A stretch of DNA of 64,000 bases from Planctomycetota bacterium (lineage in GTDB: Bacteria > Planctomycetota > Planctomycetia > Isosphaerales > Isosphaeraceae). The position numbers and the translations under genes were made by a program. Positions 43,449 to 54,690 of the stretch are shown here, piece by piece (the stretch's first letter is position 1; every line of letters begins with the position of its first letter). The DNA lies in NCBI GenBank assembly GCA_021791715.1, contig JAJYWB010000003.1, positions 1-64,000 of the forward strand, written 5' to 3'. The notes beneath the pieces were generated by a model. That model had not been told where the DNA came from. It worked only from the letters and a program-made list of their open reading frames with translations, and did not search any database.

Positions 43449-46400
43449 ATGATCGACCAAGTTCCAGAACAACAAGGATTGAAACAGCACTTTGACGCCG
43501 AGTTGCGTCAGGACAAGCCTCATGATCGACCAAGTTCCAGAACAACAAGGATTGAAACCGCTTTTGTGGCTTCAGACGGGTCAGCCGTTCGTCGATGATC
43601 GACCAAGTTCCAGAACAACAAGGATTGAAACAATCTAGATCCGAACCCTACATGACGCGAAAGCTGACATGATCGACCAAGTTCCAGAACAACAAGGATT
43701 GAAACCCTCCGTCTGGAGAACGCGTTGAATGACAGGTTCGGATGATCGACCAAGTTCCAGAACAACAAGGATTGAAACCCGTAAGGTATCTGGCGAGCGT
43801 CAATCAATCGTCATGATCGACCAAGTTCCAGAACAACAAGGATTGAAACTCGCGGGCGGAGGTCTGATCGGAGTTCTCGTCTCGATATGATCGACCAAGT
43901 TCCAGAACAACAAGGATTGAAACATGTGAAGATTCGGACCGGCGTCATGCCGTCGGGACCATGATCGACCAAGTTCCAGAACAACAAGGATTGAAACCTC
44001 ATTTCGTCATGACATTCCTTTTCGAGGCCCGTATGATCGACCAAGTTCCAGAACAACAAGGATTGAAACTCCCAACGATCTCCCCCCTCGCGACAAATGA
44101 ATCCATGATCGACCAAGTTCCAGAACAACAAGGATTGAAACCTGATGCGCGATCATTGCGGGGTCGTCACCTGGGTATGATCGACCAAGTTCCAGAACAA
44201 CAAGGATTGAAACCCTAATCCCGCCGAATGAAAACAATCCTCACATAGCTATGATCGACCAAGTTCCAGAACAACAAGGATTGAAACTCGACGCGAATAG
44301 ATTGGTTTGCGCGGCGAAGGGATTATGATCGACCAAGTTCCAGAACAACAAGGATTGAAACGGCCGGAATTGGATCGAGCCTACCGTTCGGGTTCGAATG
44401 ATCGACCAAGTTCCAGAACAACAAGGATTGAAACCCGAAATATCCCGCCGAGACGCTCCAGAGAAGCGATGATCGACCAAGTTCCAGAACAACAAGGATT
44501 GAAACATTAATTCGAGAGACTCCCCCAGCGATTTGATCGAATGATCGACCAAGTTCCAGAACAACAAGGATTGAAACTCACGATACCTTTCCCCCCATCA
44601 CGATCGCCGCGGTCATGATCGACCAAGTTCCAGAACAACAAGGATTGAAACTCCCTACCAGATCGAGACCTCGAGCGGAACCGTCGTATGATCGACCAAG
44701 TTCCAGAACAACAAGGATTGAAACCGTTTGAGGCTGCTGGAACGCGGTCGCGTTGCGTATGATCGACCAAGTTCCAGAACAACAAGGATTGAAACCCAAA
44801 GGTGTCTGTCGAGTCGAGTCGAGTCGAGTCGATGATCGACCAAGTTCCAGAACAACAAGGATTGAAACAGGGCTTTACCTCGGCCCAGAACGGCCCCCAG
44901 GAGTTATGATCGACCAAGTTCCAGAACAACAAGGATTGAAACTCACGATGCATTTCCCCCCTTCGCGCTCGCCGCGGTCTATGATCGACCAAGTTCCAGA
45001 ACAACAAGGATTGAAACCCCGACAACGATAAAAAGCGACAATTCCGTCCCTCGCCATGATCGACCAAGTTCCAGAACAACAAGGATTGAAACTGGGAGCG
45101 CAGCCCGGCAACGCCAAAGTGATGCCGATGATCGACCAAGTTCCAGAACAACAAGGATTGAAACTTCATCTCATCGGCCTTCACGATCAGCCCGGGCCTG
45201 ATGATCGACCAAGTTCCAGAACAACAAGGATTGAAACATAAGAACGGCTGGCAGGCGTCGATCCTCGACGCGGATGATCGACCAAGTTCCAGAACAACAA
45301 GGATTGAAACTGGATAGCTGAATGGTAAGGTAAGGGAGCGGGAGGTAATGATCGACCAAGTTCCAGAACAACAAGGATTGAAACTGACGCGAGCGAAGCG
45401 GGAACGGCCGTTTCGGCCGATGATCGACCAAGTTCCAGAACAACAAGGATTGAAACCGATTCTTCGATCGCAAGTTTTCGCTCCGCGATCGCGGAATGAT
45501 CGACCAAGTTCCAGAACAACAAGGATTGAAACGTCTCGTCGGTCGCTCAACGGTGGCGATCGACGAATGATCGACCAAGTTCCAGAACAACAAGGATTGA
45601 AACCGCGCTTTGGTAGAATTCGACGGAAACGATTCGACAATGATCGACCAAGTTCCAGAACAACAAGGATTGAAACTAGTAATATAGGATACAAATACTA
45701 TACTATTGTTCAAATGATCGACCAAGTTCCAGAACAACAAGGATTGAAACTTAAGGTTGATGTTCGCGCCTACATACGATAGGCGCGATGATCGACCAAG
45801 TTCCAGAACAACAAGGATTGAAACACGGGTACGGCCCGATCGATCGTAACCGGCCCGATCGATGATCGACCAAGTTCCAGAACAACAAGGATTGAAACAA
45901 AATCGTACCTAACGCGAGCGCGCCGACCGCGCAAAATGATCGACCAAGTTCCAGAACAACAAGGATTGAAACATCCAAATCGGGATCAAACACATCCAAT
46001 CGACGAATGATCGACCAAGTTCCAGAACAACAAGGATTGAAACATTTCGGCGATCGCGATCGCCTCGGCCTCGGCTTTATGATCGACCAAGTTCCAGAAC
46101 AACAAGGATTGAAACATTACAAACCATAAATATCGATTGAACATTCGCCGCGATGATCGACCAAGTTCCAGAACAACAAGGATTGAAACATGTTCGCGCC
46201 TATCGTATATAGGCGCGAACATAGGAATGATCGACCAAGTTCCAGAACAACAAGGATTGAAACGTTGTCATGCTGGCGGTAAACCGCATCATGACGATCA
46301 TGATCGACCAAGTTCCAGAACAACAAGGATTGAAACAACAACGTGTCGCTTCAACAGTGGCAGCAAGCCACTATGATCGACCAAGTTCCAGAACAACAAG

Positions 46401-49400
46401 GATTGAAACATCGTCGATATCTCCCCGGCGGTAAAGAACCAAACTATGATCGACCAAGTTCCAGAACAACAAGGATTGAAACCCACAATGCCGCGTGGAA
46501 CGCCTGAACAAAACATTCATGATCGACCAAGTTCCAGAACAACAAGGATTGAAACTACAAGACGACGAATCCGTCGAACCTCCCGACGGGAAATGATCGA
46601 CCAAGTTCCAGAACAACAAGGATTGAAACGAGTTTTTCGCTCCCAGGGCGGGAGCGTCTTGCTCGGAATGATCGACCAAGTTCCAGAACAACAAGGATTG
46701 AAACAACGTGATTTCCCACGCGGTCGGGACGGGCGCAGCGATGATCGACCAAGTTCCAGAACAACAAGGATTGAAACATCATAATCATAAGATCATGGCA
46801 AAACGCGGACGCAATGATCGACCAAGTTCCAGAACAACAAGGATTGAAACTACCAGTGATCGATCAGAAGATGCATCGCTGTGATAATGATCGACCAAGT
46901 TCCAGAACAACAAGGATTGAAACGTATTGGACGCCTGGCCTGATCGCGTTTCCCACGATATGATCGACCAAGTTCCAGAACAACAAGGATTGAAACTCCA
47001 TTGAAGCAATAACCTACCCTTTTGGTCGACCCGATGATCGACCAAGTTCCAGAACAACAAGGATTGAAACGTATACGTCTAAACAGTGGTCTTTCTTATA
47101 CAACGTAGGATGATCGACCAAGTTCCAGAACAACAAGGATTGAAACATCGCCGCCCAGCTCGAGCGCAAACCGCCGACGCGTTATGATCGACCAAGTTCC
47201 AGAACAACAAGGATTGAAACCAACAAATAATCGATTGGATCGTCGGGGAGATAAGCGATGATCGACCAAGTTCCAGAACAACAAGGATTGAAACCCGTCT
47301 CCCGCGGCGACGATATGTCGATTTTCTGCGAATGATCGACCAAGTTCCAGAACAACAAGGATTGAAACTGATCAAGGTGTGCTTAACCCACCCGAACCAA
47401 GTTATGATCGACCAAGTTCCAGAACAACAAGGATTGAAACCCGCCCAGATGTTCCAATCGCGAGGATCGCACCCGGGTATGATCGACCAAGTTCCAGAAC
47501 AACAAGGATTGAAACATCGGAACAAGCGCCCTCCCTCAGCAATCATCTTGATGATCGACCAAGTTCCAGAACAACAAGGATTGAAACGTGGACAGACTCT
47601 CCGACCGGCATGCGGATCTCGCGAATGATCGACCAAGTTCCAGAACAACAAGGATTGAAACAAGCAAGCCGACAAGCTTGGTTCGGACAAGGAACAAGAT
47701 GATCGACCAAGTTCCAGAACAACAAGGATTGAAACCCCAAAGATTCTCAATCTTGGAAATCCGTCTTCATCCGATGATCGACCAAGTTCCAGAACAACAA
47801 GGATTGAAACCTCGATCCGGTCTTCGTCGCCGCATCGAAGCTCAACGATGATCGACCAAGTTCCAGAACAACAAGGATTGAAACATGATAATCGATACGG
47901 GGTAGAGTCGGGCTAACGTATGATCGACCAAGTTCCAGAACAACAAGGATTGAAACCGGTTAATGGCGTAGGTGTGAATCTTGAATCCCGCATGATCGAC
48001 CAAGTTCCAGAACAACAAGGATTGAAACAGTTTTATCGCGACGCGAGCGCTTCAATGAGGCCAATGATCGACCAAGTTCCAGAACAACAAGGATTGAAAC
48101 AGCGCTGTCCGGACGGTTTCGGGAGCGACGTTGCCGATGATCGACCAAGTTCCAGAACAACAAGGATTGAAACATCTCGAGAAACGTCAAGCGGAGACGG
48201 ATTACGACTTATGATCGACCAAGTTCCAGAACAACAAGGATTGAAACGAAGCGAGAGCCGTCGCCGTGGACGCGATCCCGGCATGATCGACCAAGTTCCA
48301 GAACAACAAGGATTGAAACAGATTCTCGAACTATGCCGAACGTTGCGCGCTATGCGCATGATCGACCAAGTTCCAGAACAACAAGGATTGAAACAACCTC
48401 GACCAAAGCGCCTTCGCGTCTTCGCGACTATGATCGACCAAGTTCCAGAACAACAAGGATTGAAACACGAACAATCGAACCCAAGAGATATCGAGATGAC
48501 CTTATGATCGACCAAGTTCCAGAACAACAAGGATTGAAACCCCCACTCAAACCCCTCGGCTTTGAGCGTCGCAGGATGATCGACCAAGTTCCAGAACAAC
48601 AAGGATTGAAACAACAAGTGAAAGGATCACCAGAATGAACCGTTTACGTCATGATCGACCAAGTTCCAGAACAACAAGGATTGAAACAGCTATTTCTATT
48701 TCATATCGAGTGAACAAGACTTATGATCGACCAAGTTCCAGAACAACAAGGATTGAAACTTAGACAGGATCGACCCACCCGGAATAGGAGGGTCCGCATG
48801 ATCGACCAAGTTCCAGAACAACAAGGATTGAAACCTGGATGTCGGGATTCCTTGAGGGCACGACGCCTAAATGATCGACCAAGTTCCAGAACAACAAGGA
48901 TTGAAACCGTTACAGGCGTCAGCGACGGGAGATCCCTCCAAACAATGATCGACCAAGTTCCAGAACAACAAGGATTGAAACCACAATACAAGGGTATGTC
49001 GCCGCCGAGGAGTCGAACATGATCGACCAAGTTCCAGAACAACAAGGATTGAAACTACGAAACGACGAAACGACGAAACGGCCGAAGCGGATGATCGACC
49101 AAGTTCCAGAACAACAAGGATTGAAACTCTCGTTAGAGTTAGCCCTCCCCATGCGGGGAGGGCCATGATCGACCAAGTTCCAGAACAACAAGGATTGAAA
49201 CTGGCGTCCAGGGCGTGCGTGTCCTCGGGAGGAATCGATGATCGACCAAGTTCCAGAACAACAAGGATTGAAACTGGTACGTGCACGCATGACGAAATCG
49301 AACGTACCATATGATCGACCAAGTTCCAGAACAACAAGGATTGAAACTCAGGAACCTGGAAAGAGAACGGACAGCGACCGAGGATGATCGACCAAGTTCC

Positions 49401-50738
49401 AGAACAACAAGGATTGAAACAGGGCGCCGCACTCAAGGTGAACTTCGGCGCCGAGATGATCGACCAAGTTCCAGAACAACAAGGATTGAAACCATAACGA
49501 CCGATCGAAGAGCAAGGAATATGGCCAATATGATCGACCAAGTTCCAGAACAACAAGGATTGAAACGTCTATCTGGCGCGCCGAGGCGGCGCCGGGTGAT
49601 ATGATCGACCAAGTTCCAGAACAACAAGGATTGAAACCCCATTTCGCCTCGGCTTTGAGGCGCCCCGACGAACTTATGATCGACCAAGTTCCAGAACAAC
49701 AAGGATTGAAACTTGAGGAGGCGATTCAATGACAGATACTGGCGAACAATGATCGACCAAGTTCCAGAACAACAAGGATTGAAACATATCCAAGATAACC
49801 GATCGCCAGCGCGCCGACCGATGATCGACCAAGTTCCAGAACAACAAGGATTGAAACACCGCTTTCGATTGAGCGCCGATTTCAATCGGCGAATGATCGA
49901 CCAAGTTCCAGAACAACAAGGATTGAAACAGCGCCGATTCGATCAAATCGACGGCGTATCGAATCGATGATCGACCAAGTTCCAGAACAACAAGGATTGA
50001 AACTATGCGCGAACGAACATCGATACGTAATCAATAGTATATGATCGACCAAGTTCCAGAACAACAAGGATTGAAACCCTATCGCGTCATTTTTCCGGGT
50101 CAATCGGATCGACCATGATCGACCAAGTTCCAGAACAACAAGGATTGAAACGTATCTCGGTCGCGACCATCGCGATCGCGACCGCGCCGAATGATCGACC
50201 AAGTTCCAGAACAACAAGGATTGAAACCGTACTTCGATATCCAACCGCGCTTGGTTCGCGTATGATCGACCAAGTTCCAGAACAACAAGGATTGAAACTG
50301 ATCGTAGCCCAAGCGATCATATTTCTCGCGATCATGATCGACCAAGTTCCAGAACAACAAGGATTGAAACGTATCGCGACCGTCTCGATCGTATCCGTCT
50401 CGATCATGATCGACCAAGTTCCAGAACAACAAGGATTGAAACTGAAATAAATAGAGCGTGACGACCGCCGATCCGGGATGATCGACCAAGTTCCAGAACA
50501 ACAAGGATTGAAACATATACAGTGGATGTATGCGACAACATCCGCTCCCAAAGATGATCGACCAAGTTCCAGAACAACAAGGATTGAAACCGACTTCACT
50601 TCGCCGTTTTCGGGCTCGATGAATCTGATGATCGACCAAGTTCCAGAACAACAAGGATTGAAACCCACGTGAGCGTGACCGCGTTTCCGGCGCCGTCGGT
50701 CATGATCGACCAAGTTCCAGAACAACAAGGATTGTAAC
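43449..50738 (+). CRISPR. Type I-B CRISPR array, 100 repeats and 99 spacers
   Basis: The 37-nt repeat begins ATGATCGACCAAGTTCCAGA and ends ACAACAAGGATTGAAAC. I counted 100 repeats by position (43449, 43522, 43595 ... 50628, 50702) with 99 spacers of about 34-39 nt. All repeats I read are identical except the last (50702-50738), which ends ATTGTAAC. The central GTTC-CA-GAAC can form a small hairpin, and the 3' end ATTGAAAC gives the crRNA tag. The leader is on the left. Because each repeat begins ATGATCGAC and has no stop in several phases, the array is full of spurious open frames reading MIDQVPEQQGLK or FQSLLFWNLVDH; none is a gene. Confidence 0.99.
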
Positions 50739-50756
50739 TCAATTTGATCTCTAGAT

Positions 50757-51238
50757 TCTTCGTCCGTATCTTCACCACGCCGTGAGCGCATCTTTTGAGC
50801 GAATGGAAGTCGAGATTATACCAACCCGACGCGCAAGCGAGGGTCCGATCAAATCATCAATCGAAAGTTTTCACGATGTTATCAGAAGACCGTCTCCCGC
50901 GTGTCGGGTTGGTAGGATTGCGTCTCCGCCGCGTTAGGAATTATGGCTCACCAGGAGGTTCGCCCTCCCATAAAAGATCGCCCTCCCATAAAAGTACGCC
51001 CTCCCATAACAGATCGCCCTCCCATAAAAGATCGCCCTCCCATAAAAGATCGCCGTCCCATAACAGATCGCCGTCCCATAAAAGATCGCCGTCCCAAAAA
51101 AGTTCGCCGTCCCATAAAAGATCGCCGTCCCATAAAAGATCGCCCTCCCGGATAGATAATACCGATATCGAGCTCTGTATTATGGAGTGGTTTAATTGGT
51201 GATGTCGCAGTGAATCAGGTAAAATCGAGCCGATAGAG
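50757..51238. repeat. Interspersed repeat next to the CRISPR array, copy 1
   Basis: 482 bp. A left arm contains GATTATACCAACCCGACGCG, followed by GGCTCACCAGGAGGTTCGCC (50945) and about ten tandem 18-bp units of the type CGCCCTCCCATAAAAGAT, with variants (CGCCGTCCC, AACAGAT). A right arm ends AAAATCGAGCCGATAG. Open frames through it read YQPDAQARVRS and SPSHKRSPSHKR in one phase and MAHQEVRPP in another; similar phrases are often annotated in planctomycete genomes, and I take them as repeat translations, not proteins. It begins 19 nt after the last CRISPR repeat. Confidence 0.9.
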
Positions 51239-51646
51239 TCTTCGTCCGTATCATCCGCGCGCCGTGAGCGCATCTTTTGAGCGAACGGAAGTCGAGATTA
51301 TACCAACCCGACGCGCAAGCGAGGGTCCGATCAAATGATCAATCGAAAGTTTTCACGATGTTATCAGAAGACCGTATCCCGCGTGTCGGGTTGATAAGAT
51401 TGCGTCTCCGCCGCGTTAGGAATTATGGCTCACCAGGAGGTTCGCCCTCCCATAAAAGATCGCCCTCCTATAAAAGATCGCAGTCCCATAAAAGATCGCG
51501 CTCCCATAACAGATCGCGCTCCCATAACAGATCGCGCTCCCATAACAGATCGCCCTCCCGGATAGATAATACCGATATCGAGCTCTGTTTTATGGAGTGG
51601 TTTCATTGGTGATGTCGCAGTGAATCAGGTAAAATCGAGCCGATAG
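51239..51646. repeat. Interspersed repeat, copy 2 (tandem with copy 1)
   Basis: 408 bp, directly abutting copy 1 and in the same orientation. Both arms are nearly identical to copy 1 (a few substitutions); the length difference is explained by four fewer 18-bp units (about six, mainly CGCGCTCCCATAACAGAT). This shows the 18-bp block is expanding and contracting. Confidence 0.9.
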
Positions 51647-51695
51647 GTTTACGACGGCTTGATAGGCTGACGACTCAAACAGAAAGAAATAAAAG

Positions 51696-51923
51696 ATGTC
51701 TATCATTGTCATTATAGTTATCATATGCGTTCATATATTGATTTTTTCCTGCCTCGGAGCTTGGGTCGCGATCCAATGCGATCGCTCCATTTTGGAAGGA
51801 GCGGTTATCGGGGTGATCCTCGGGCCTTTCGGTCTCATCCTTGAGGCTTTATTGCCGCGCGGAATCGCCGCGAATGAAATCGAAGAGCCTCGCGAGGTCA
51901 AATCCTCAGAGGAAGTCGAATAA
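51696..51923 (+). CDS. Small membrane protein, planctomycete hypothetical
   Basis: 75 residues. Two hydrophobic segments: IIVIIVIICVHILIFSCLGAWVAI and LEGAVIGVILGPFGLILEALLP, joined by a short loop (QCDRS), then an acidic tail ending SSEEVE. The phrase 'G..G..lGPfG.liEallP' is familiar from small planctomycete membrane proteins of unknown function. The upstream purine-rich AGAAAGAAATAAAAG could serve as a ribosome-binding site. The gene stands alone between the repeats and a 1-kb non-coding stretch. Confidence 0.65.
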   Translation: MSIIVIIVIICVHILIFSCLGAWVAIQCDRSILEGAVIGVILGPFGLILEALLPRGIAANEIEEPREVKSSEEVE

Positions 51924-53020
51924 GAAGCGATGGCGAAAGTAATGAAAGATTATTTCAATGTAAATGACCCGAAATAAAGTACGGATCGAGCCGTTTCACC
52001 GCGTCTCGTCGCGATGACAGCGTGGTCATTTCTTGACGAGGCCAAGATCGCAATCCCGTGACGCCAAGGCGCCGATGAGCCGAGGCCGATCGTTTGAGAA
52101 ATCGAAGCGAACGGTCACGCGATCGGTCGTCGCCACGCCCGAACGACAAACTCTTCGCCCGCGCTACTCTCAATGCAATCCAAACGATCGATCGTAAACC
52201 GTCCAGGTTTAAGCTCGCAAATATGCCTTAAAAAAATCGCAAAATATTCCAAAATTTTGTGAATAAAAAGTGGTTCGCGGCGTCTATAATATATTAGATC
52301 GATCGCTTGGATTACAGTTCGGATTTCAAAAGCTCGCGTACCAAAACCACCATAAAACAACGAAATACCCAGAACGCTCCGATAATTGAAGCCATGAAAA
52401 ACCGCCAAAACCAGCCGAAACCGTCCCCCACGAGGCGACTCGACCCCTTGTCGATTCGCATGCGATCAAGGTCGCCCCTCTGCGCGCTCAAACGCAAACC
52501 AATCGAATCGATGCCGGTGAAAAAACGTCAAATCGACGCTCGAATCGAGATGATTCTTTTATCAAACGCCTGTGTTGATCGATCGCGACATCGTGGATTA
52601 CGCAACCATCCCAAGTTCCGAATGGCTTCGCTCGGCGCTATTGCTCGATCGAACCGGATCGGATTCGAATCGAGACGGAATAAACTACGCAGTCATCCTA
52701 GGTTCCGAATGGCTTCGCTCGGCGCTTTTGCTCGAAAATCTTGCTTTCAGTATCTTTACGCCGAGCGGGCGCGATCGATGGGCGATTTCGGGGCGAGCTT
52801 TGGCGTGATGGAAATGGGATCGATCGCGAGCGGATTGGAGTTGGGGTTTGGATTGGAAGCGGGAAGGCGACTGGGAAAGGTGGGCGGTTTTCTTTCCTTA
52901 TCGACTGAAGTTGTCGAGCGTCGGCGCGTTCGTATACAATCCTTTCGGCCGAGGAACAAACGCCGAAGTTCGGCGCGCGGTCGATCTTTTACTTGTCGCA
53001 TTTGGAATGAGGGCGGCTTG
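51924..53020. other. Non-coding region upstream of gcvT with a short direct repeat
   Basis: About 1.1 kb. A frame continuous with gcvT extends back to 52307, but it is Arg/Lys-rich and has no family features. A 50-bp direct repeat is present (52598-52648 and 52685-52734). I looked for a glycine riboswitch before gcvT and did not recognise one. GAGG at 53008 is the gcvT ribosome-binding site. Confidence 0.4.
52598..52734. repeat. Two 50-bp direct repeats, 87 bp apart
   Basis: Both copies contain GTTCCGAATGGCTTCGCTCG followed by GCGCT(A/T)TTGCTCG. They differ at a handful of positions. Frames across them give related peptides (PSSEWLRSALLL / LGSEWLRSALLL), but with no start signal or conserved surroundings this is not a gene. 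Confidence 0.7.
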
Positions 53021-54130
53021 ATGCCCACGGACACGCTCGCGCATACGCCGCTTCATGATTGGCATGTCGCCCACGGCGGTAGGATGGTGGAATTCGGCGG
53101 CTGGTCGATGCCGGTTCAATACACCTCGGTGATCGACGAGCACAAGACGGTTCGAGAGCGAGTGGGGCTCTTTGATATCGGCCATATGGGCCGGCTTGAT
53201 TTCGACGGACCGGGCGCGCTCGATTGGCTTGAACGATCGACGACGAATCACGTATCCAAACTCGCGATCGGCCAAATTCAATACAGTTTGATGGTGAACG
53301 AATCGGGCGGAGTGCTCGACGACATTCTCGTCTATCGGCGTGGCGAGGGTTATCTTGTCGTTTGTAACGCGTCGAATCGGGCGAAAGTCGTCGCTCAGTT
53401 TGAGTCGCTCCGGGGCGATTTTCGAGCGAATCTGATCGATCGCACGCTTGAGACCGCGATGATCGCGATTCAGGGGCCCCGCGCGGTCGAATTGGTTCAA
53501 CGAGTTCTTCCCGAACACGCGTCGTTGAGTGCGATTCGCTATTATCATTTTGAGATCGCCAAGTCGATTGGTTTTGATACCGTGGTTTCGCGCACGGGTT
53601 ATACGGGTGAGGATGGATTTGAATTGATCATAAGCGGCGATCGCGCGGTCGCGGTTTGGGAGGCGTTGCTTGCCGAGGGGGTTGAATCGGGGCTTCGGCC
53701 GTGCGGGTTGGGTGCGCGCGACACGCTTCGGTTCGAGGCTTCGATGCCGCTTTATGGTCATGAGATGGACGAGACGGTCGATCCGTATTCGGCGGGGCTG
53801 GGCTGGGCTGTCAAGCTGAATAAGGGTGATTTTGTGGGGAACGAGGCGCTTCGCGCGTTGAAGAAAGCGCCCAGATGGAAGCGGATCGGGCTTGCGCTTG
53901 AGGGTAAGCGGATTGCCCGGCAGGGGGCGATCGTTTTGGCCGGCGAGCGTGAGATCGGTCGGGTGACTTCGGGGACGTTCGCTCCGACGCTTGAGGCGAG
54001 CCTGGCGATGGCGCTTATTGAACCGTCGTTCGCGGGGGACGGAACGCGGCTTTCGGTCGACGTTCGCGGCAAAGTCGAGCCCGCGACGGTCGTTCCTTTG
54101 CCGTTTTATCGACGCGTCGAAAAGGGTTGA
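53021..54130 (+). CDS. gcvT: Glycine cleavage system T-protein (aminomethyltransferase)
   Basis: 369 residues from the ATG at 53021. Family motifs: TPLHDWHVAHGGRMVEFGGWSMPVQY, ERVGLFDIGHMGRLDF, TNHVSKLAIGQIQYSLMVNESGGVLDDILVYR, VSRTGYTGEDGFELI, GLGARDTLRFEASMPLYGHEMDE, and the C-terminal GRVTSGTFAPTLEASLAMALI. The length is normal. The enzyme transfers the methylene group from aminomethyl-lipoyl GcvH to tetrahydrofolate and releases ammonia. It is the first gene of a four-gene glycine cleavage operon with gcvH 77 nt downstream. Confidence 0.97.
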   Translation: MPTDTLAHTPLHDWHVAHGGRMVEFGGWSMPVQYTSVIDEHKTVRERVGLFDIGHMGRLDFDGPGALDWLERSTTNHVSKLAIGQIQYSLMVNESGGVLDDILVYRRGEGYLVVCNASNRAKVVAQFESLRGDFRANLIDRTLETAMIAIQGPRAVELVQRVLPEHASLSAIRYYHFEIAKSIGFDTVVSRTGYTGEDGFELIISGDRAVAVWEALLAEGVESGLRPCGLGARDTLRFEASMPLYGHEMDETVDPYSAGLGWAVKLNKGDFVGNEALRALKKAPRWKRIGLALEGKRIARQGAIVLAGEREIGRVTSGTFAPTLEASLAMALIEPSFAGDGTRLSVDVRGKVEPATVVPLPFYRRVEKG

Positions 54131-54207
54131 ATCGTCGGCGATTCAATCGTGAAATATTCGAAATCAATGAACGTTCGATGGACAATGATGGGAGATTCTC
54201 GAAGCAC

Positions 54208-54594
54208 ATGAAACCGACCGATCTTCGATTCACTCGCACTCACGAATGGGTTTACGTTGATGGGGACGTCGCGACGATCGGCGTTTCGCGATTCGCGGTC
54301 GATCAGTTGACCGATTTGATCGTGATCGATCTTCCCGAGGTCGGGAGGAAGCTTTCGGAGGGGAAGAGTTTCGGCGAGATCGAGAGCGTGAAGGCGGTGA
54401 GCGATTTGTATTCGCCGATCGACGGCGAGGTGATCGAGGTGAATCGCGCGGTCGCGGCCGACGTTCAAATTCTCGCGCAGGATCCTTATGAGAAGGGATG
54501 GCTGATCAAAGCGAAAATCGCCGATCCCGCGCAGGTTGAGAAGATGCTCGACCACGACGCTTATCAAAAAGCGATCGCCGAGGAGTCTCACTGA
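54208..54594 (+). CDS. gcvH: Glycine cleavage system H-protein
   Basis: 128 residues from the ATG at 54208, with GGGAG upstream; the frame upstream to 54127 is not gene-like. LRFTRTHEWVYVDGDVATIGVSRFA is the standard H-protein start. The lipoyl lysine is K62 in EIESVKAVSDLYSPIDGEV. It carries the aminomethyl group between the P and T proteins. The lipoate-ligase-type gene at 57661 would supply its lipoyl group. Confidence 0.97.
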   Translation: MKPTDLRFTRTHEWVYVDGDVATIGVSRFAVDQLTDLIVIDLPEVGRKLSEGKSFGEIESVKAVSDLYSPIDGEVIEVNRAVAADVQILAQDPYEKGWLIKAKIADPAQVEKMLDHDAYQKAIAEESH

Positions 54595-54690
54595 TCGGGC
54601 TTCGTTTACAAGAGAGATTGATTTGTTATGGATTGATTAAGTTTTTATTCTTTCATTTATTCCGCCTTGAGGAGACGTGGGTTAAAAGCG

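Noticed and set aside
44507-45694. 395-codon frame reading FQSLLFWNLVDH/SILVVLELGRS repeats, and many MIDQVPEQQGLK frames
   Set aside because: These are translations of the CRISPR repeat and spacers, not proteins.
50795-51612. Small frames with SPSHKRSPSHKR, YQPDAQAR and MAHQEVRPP phrases
   Set aside because: They lie wholly inside interspersed repeats, and the 18-bp unit is open in several phases and on both strands.
52800-53020. Possible glycine riboswitch before gcvT
   Set aside because: I could not find the conserved paired aptamer elements; a covariance-model search would decide it.
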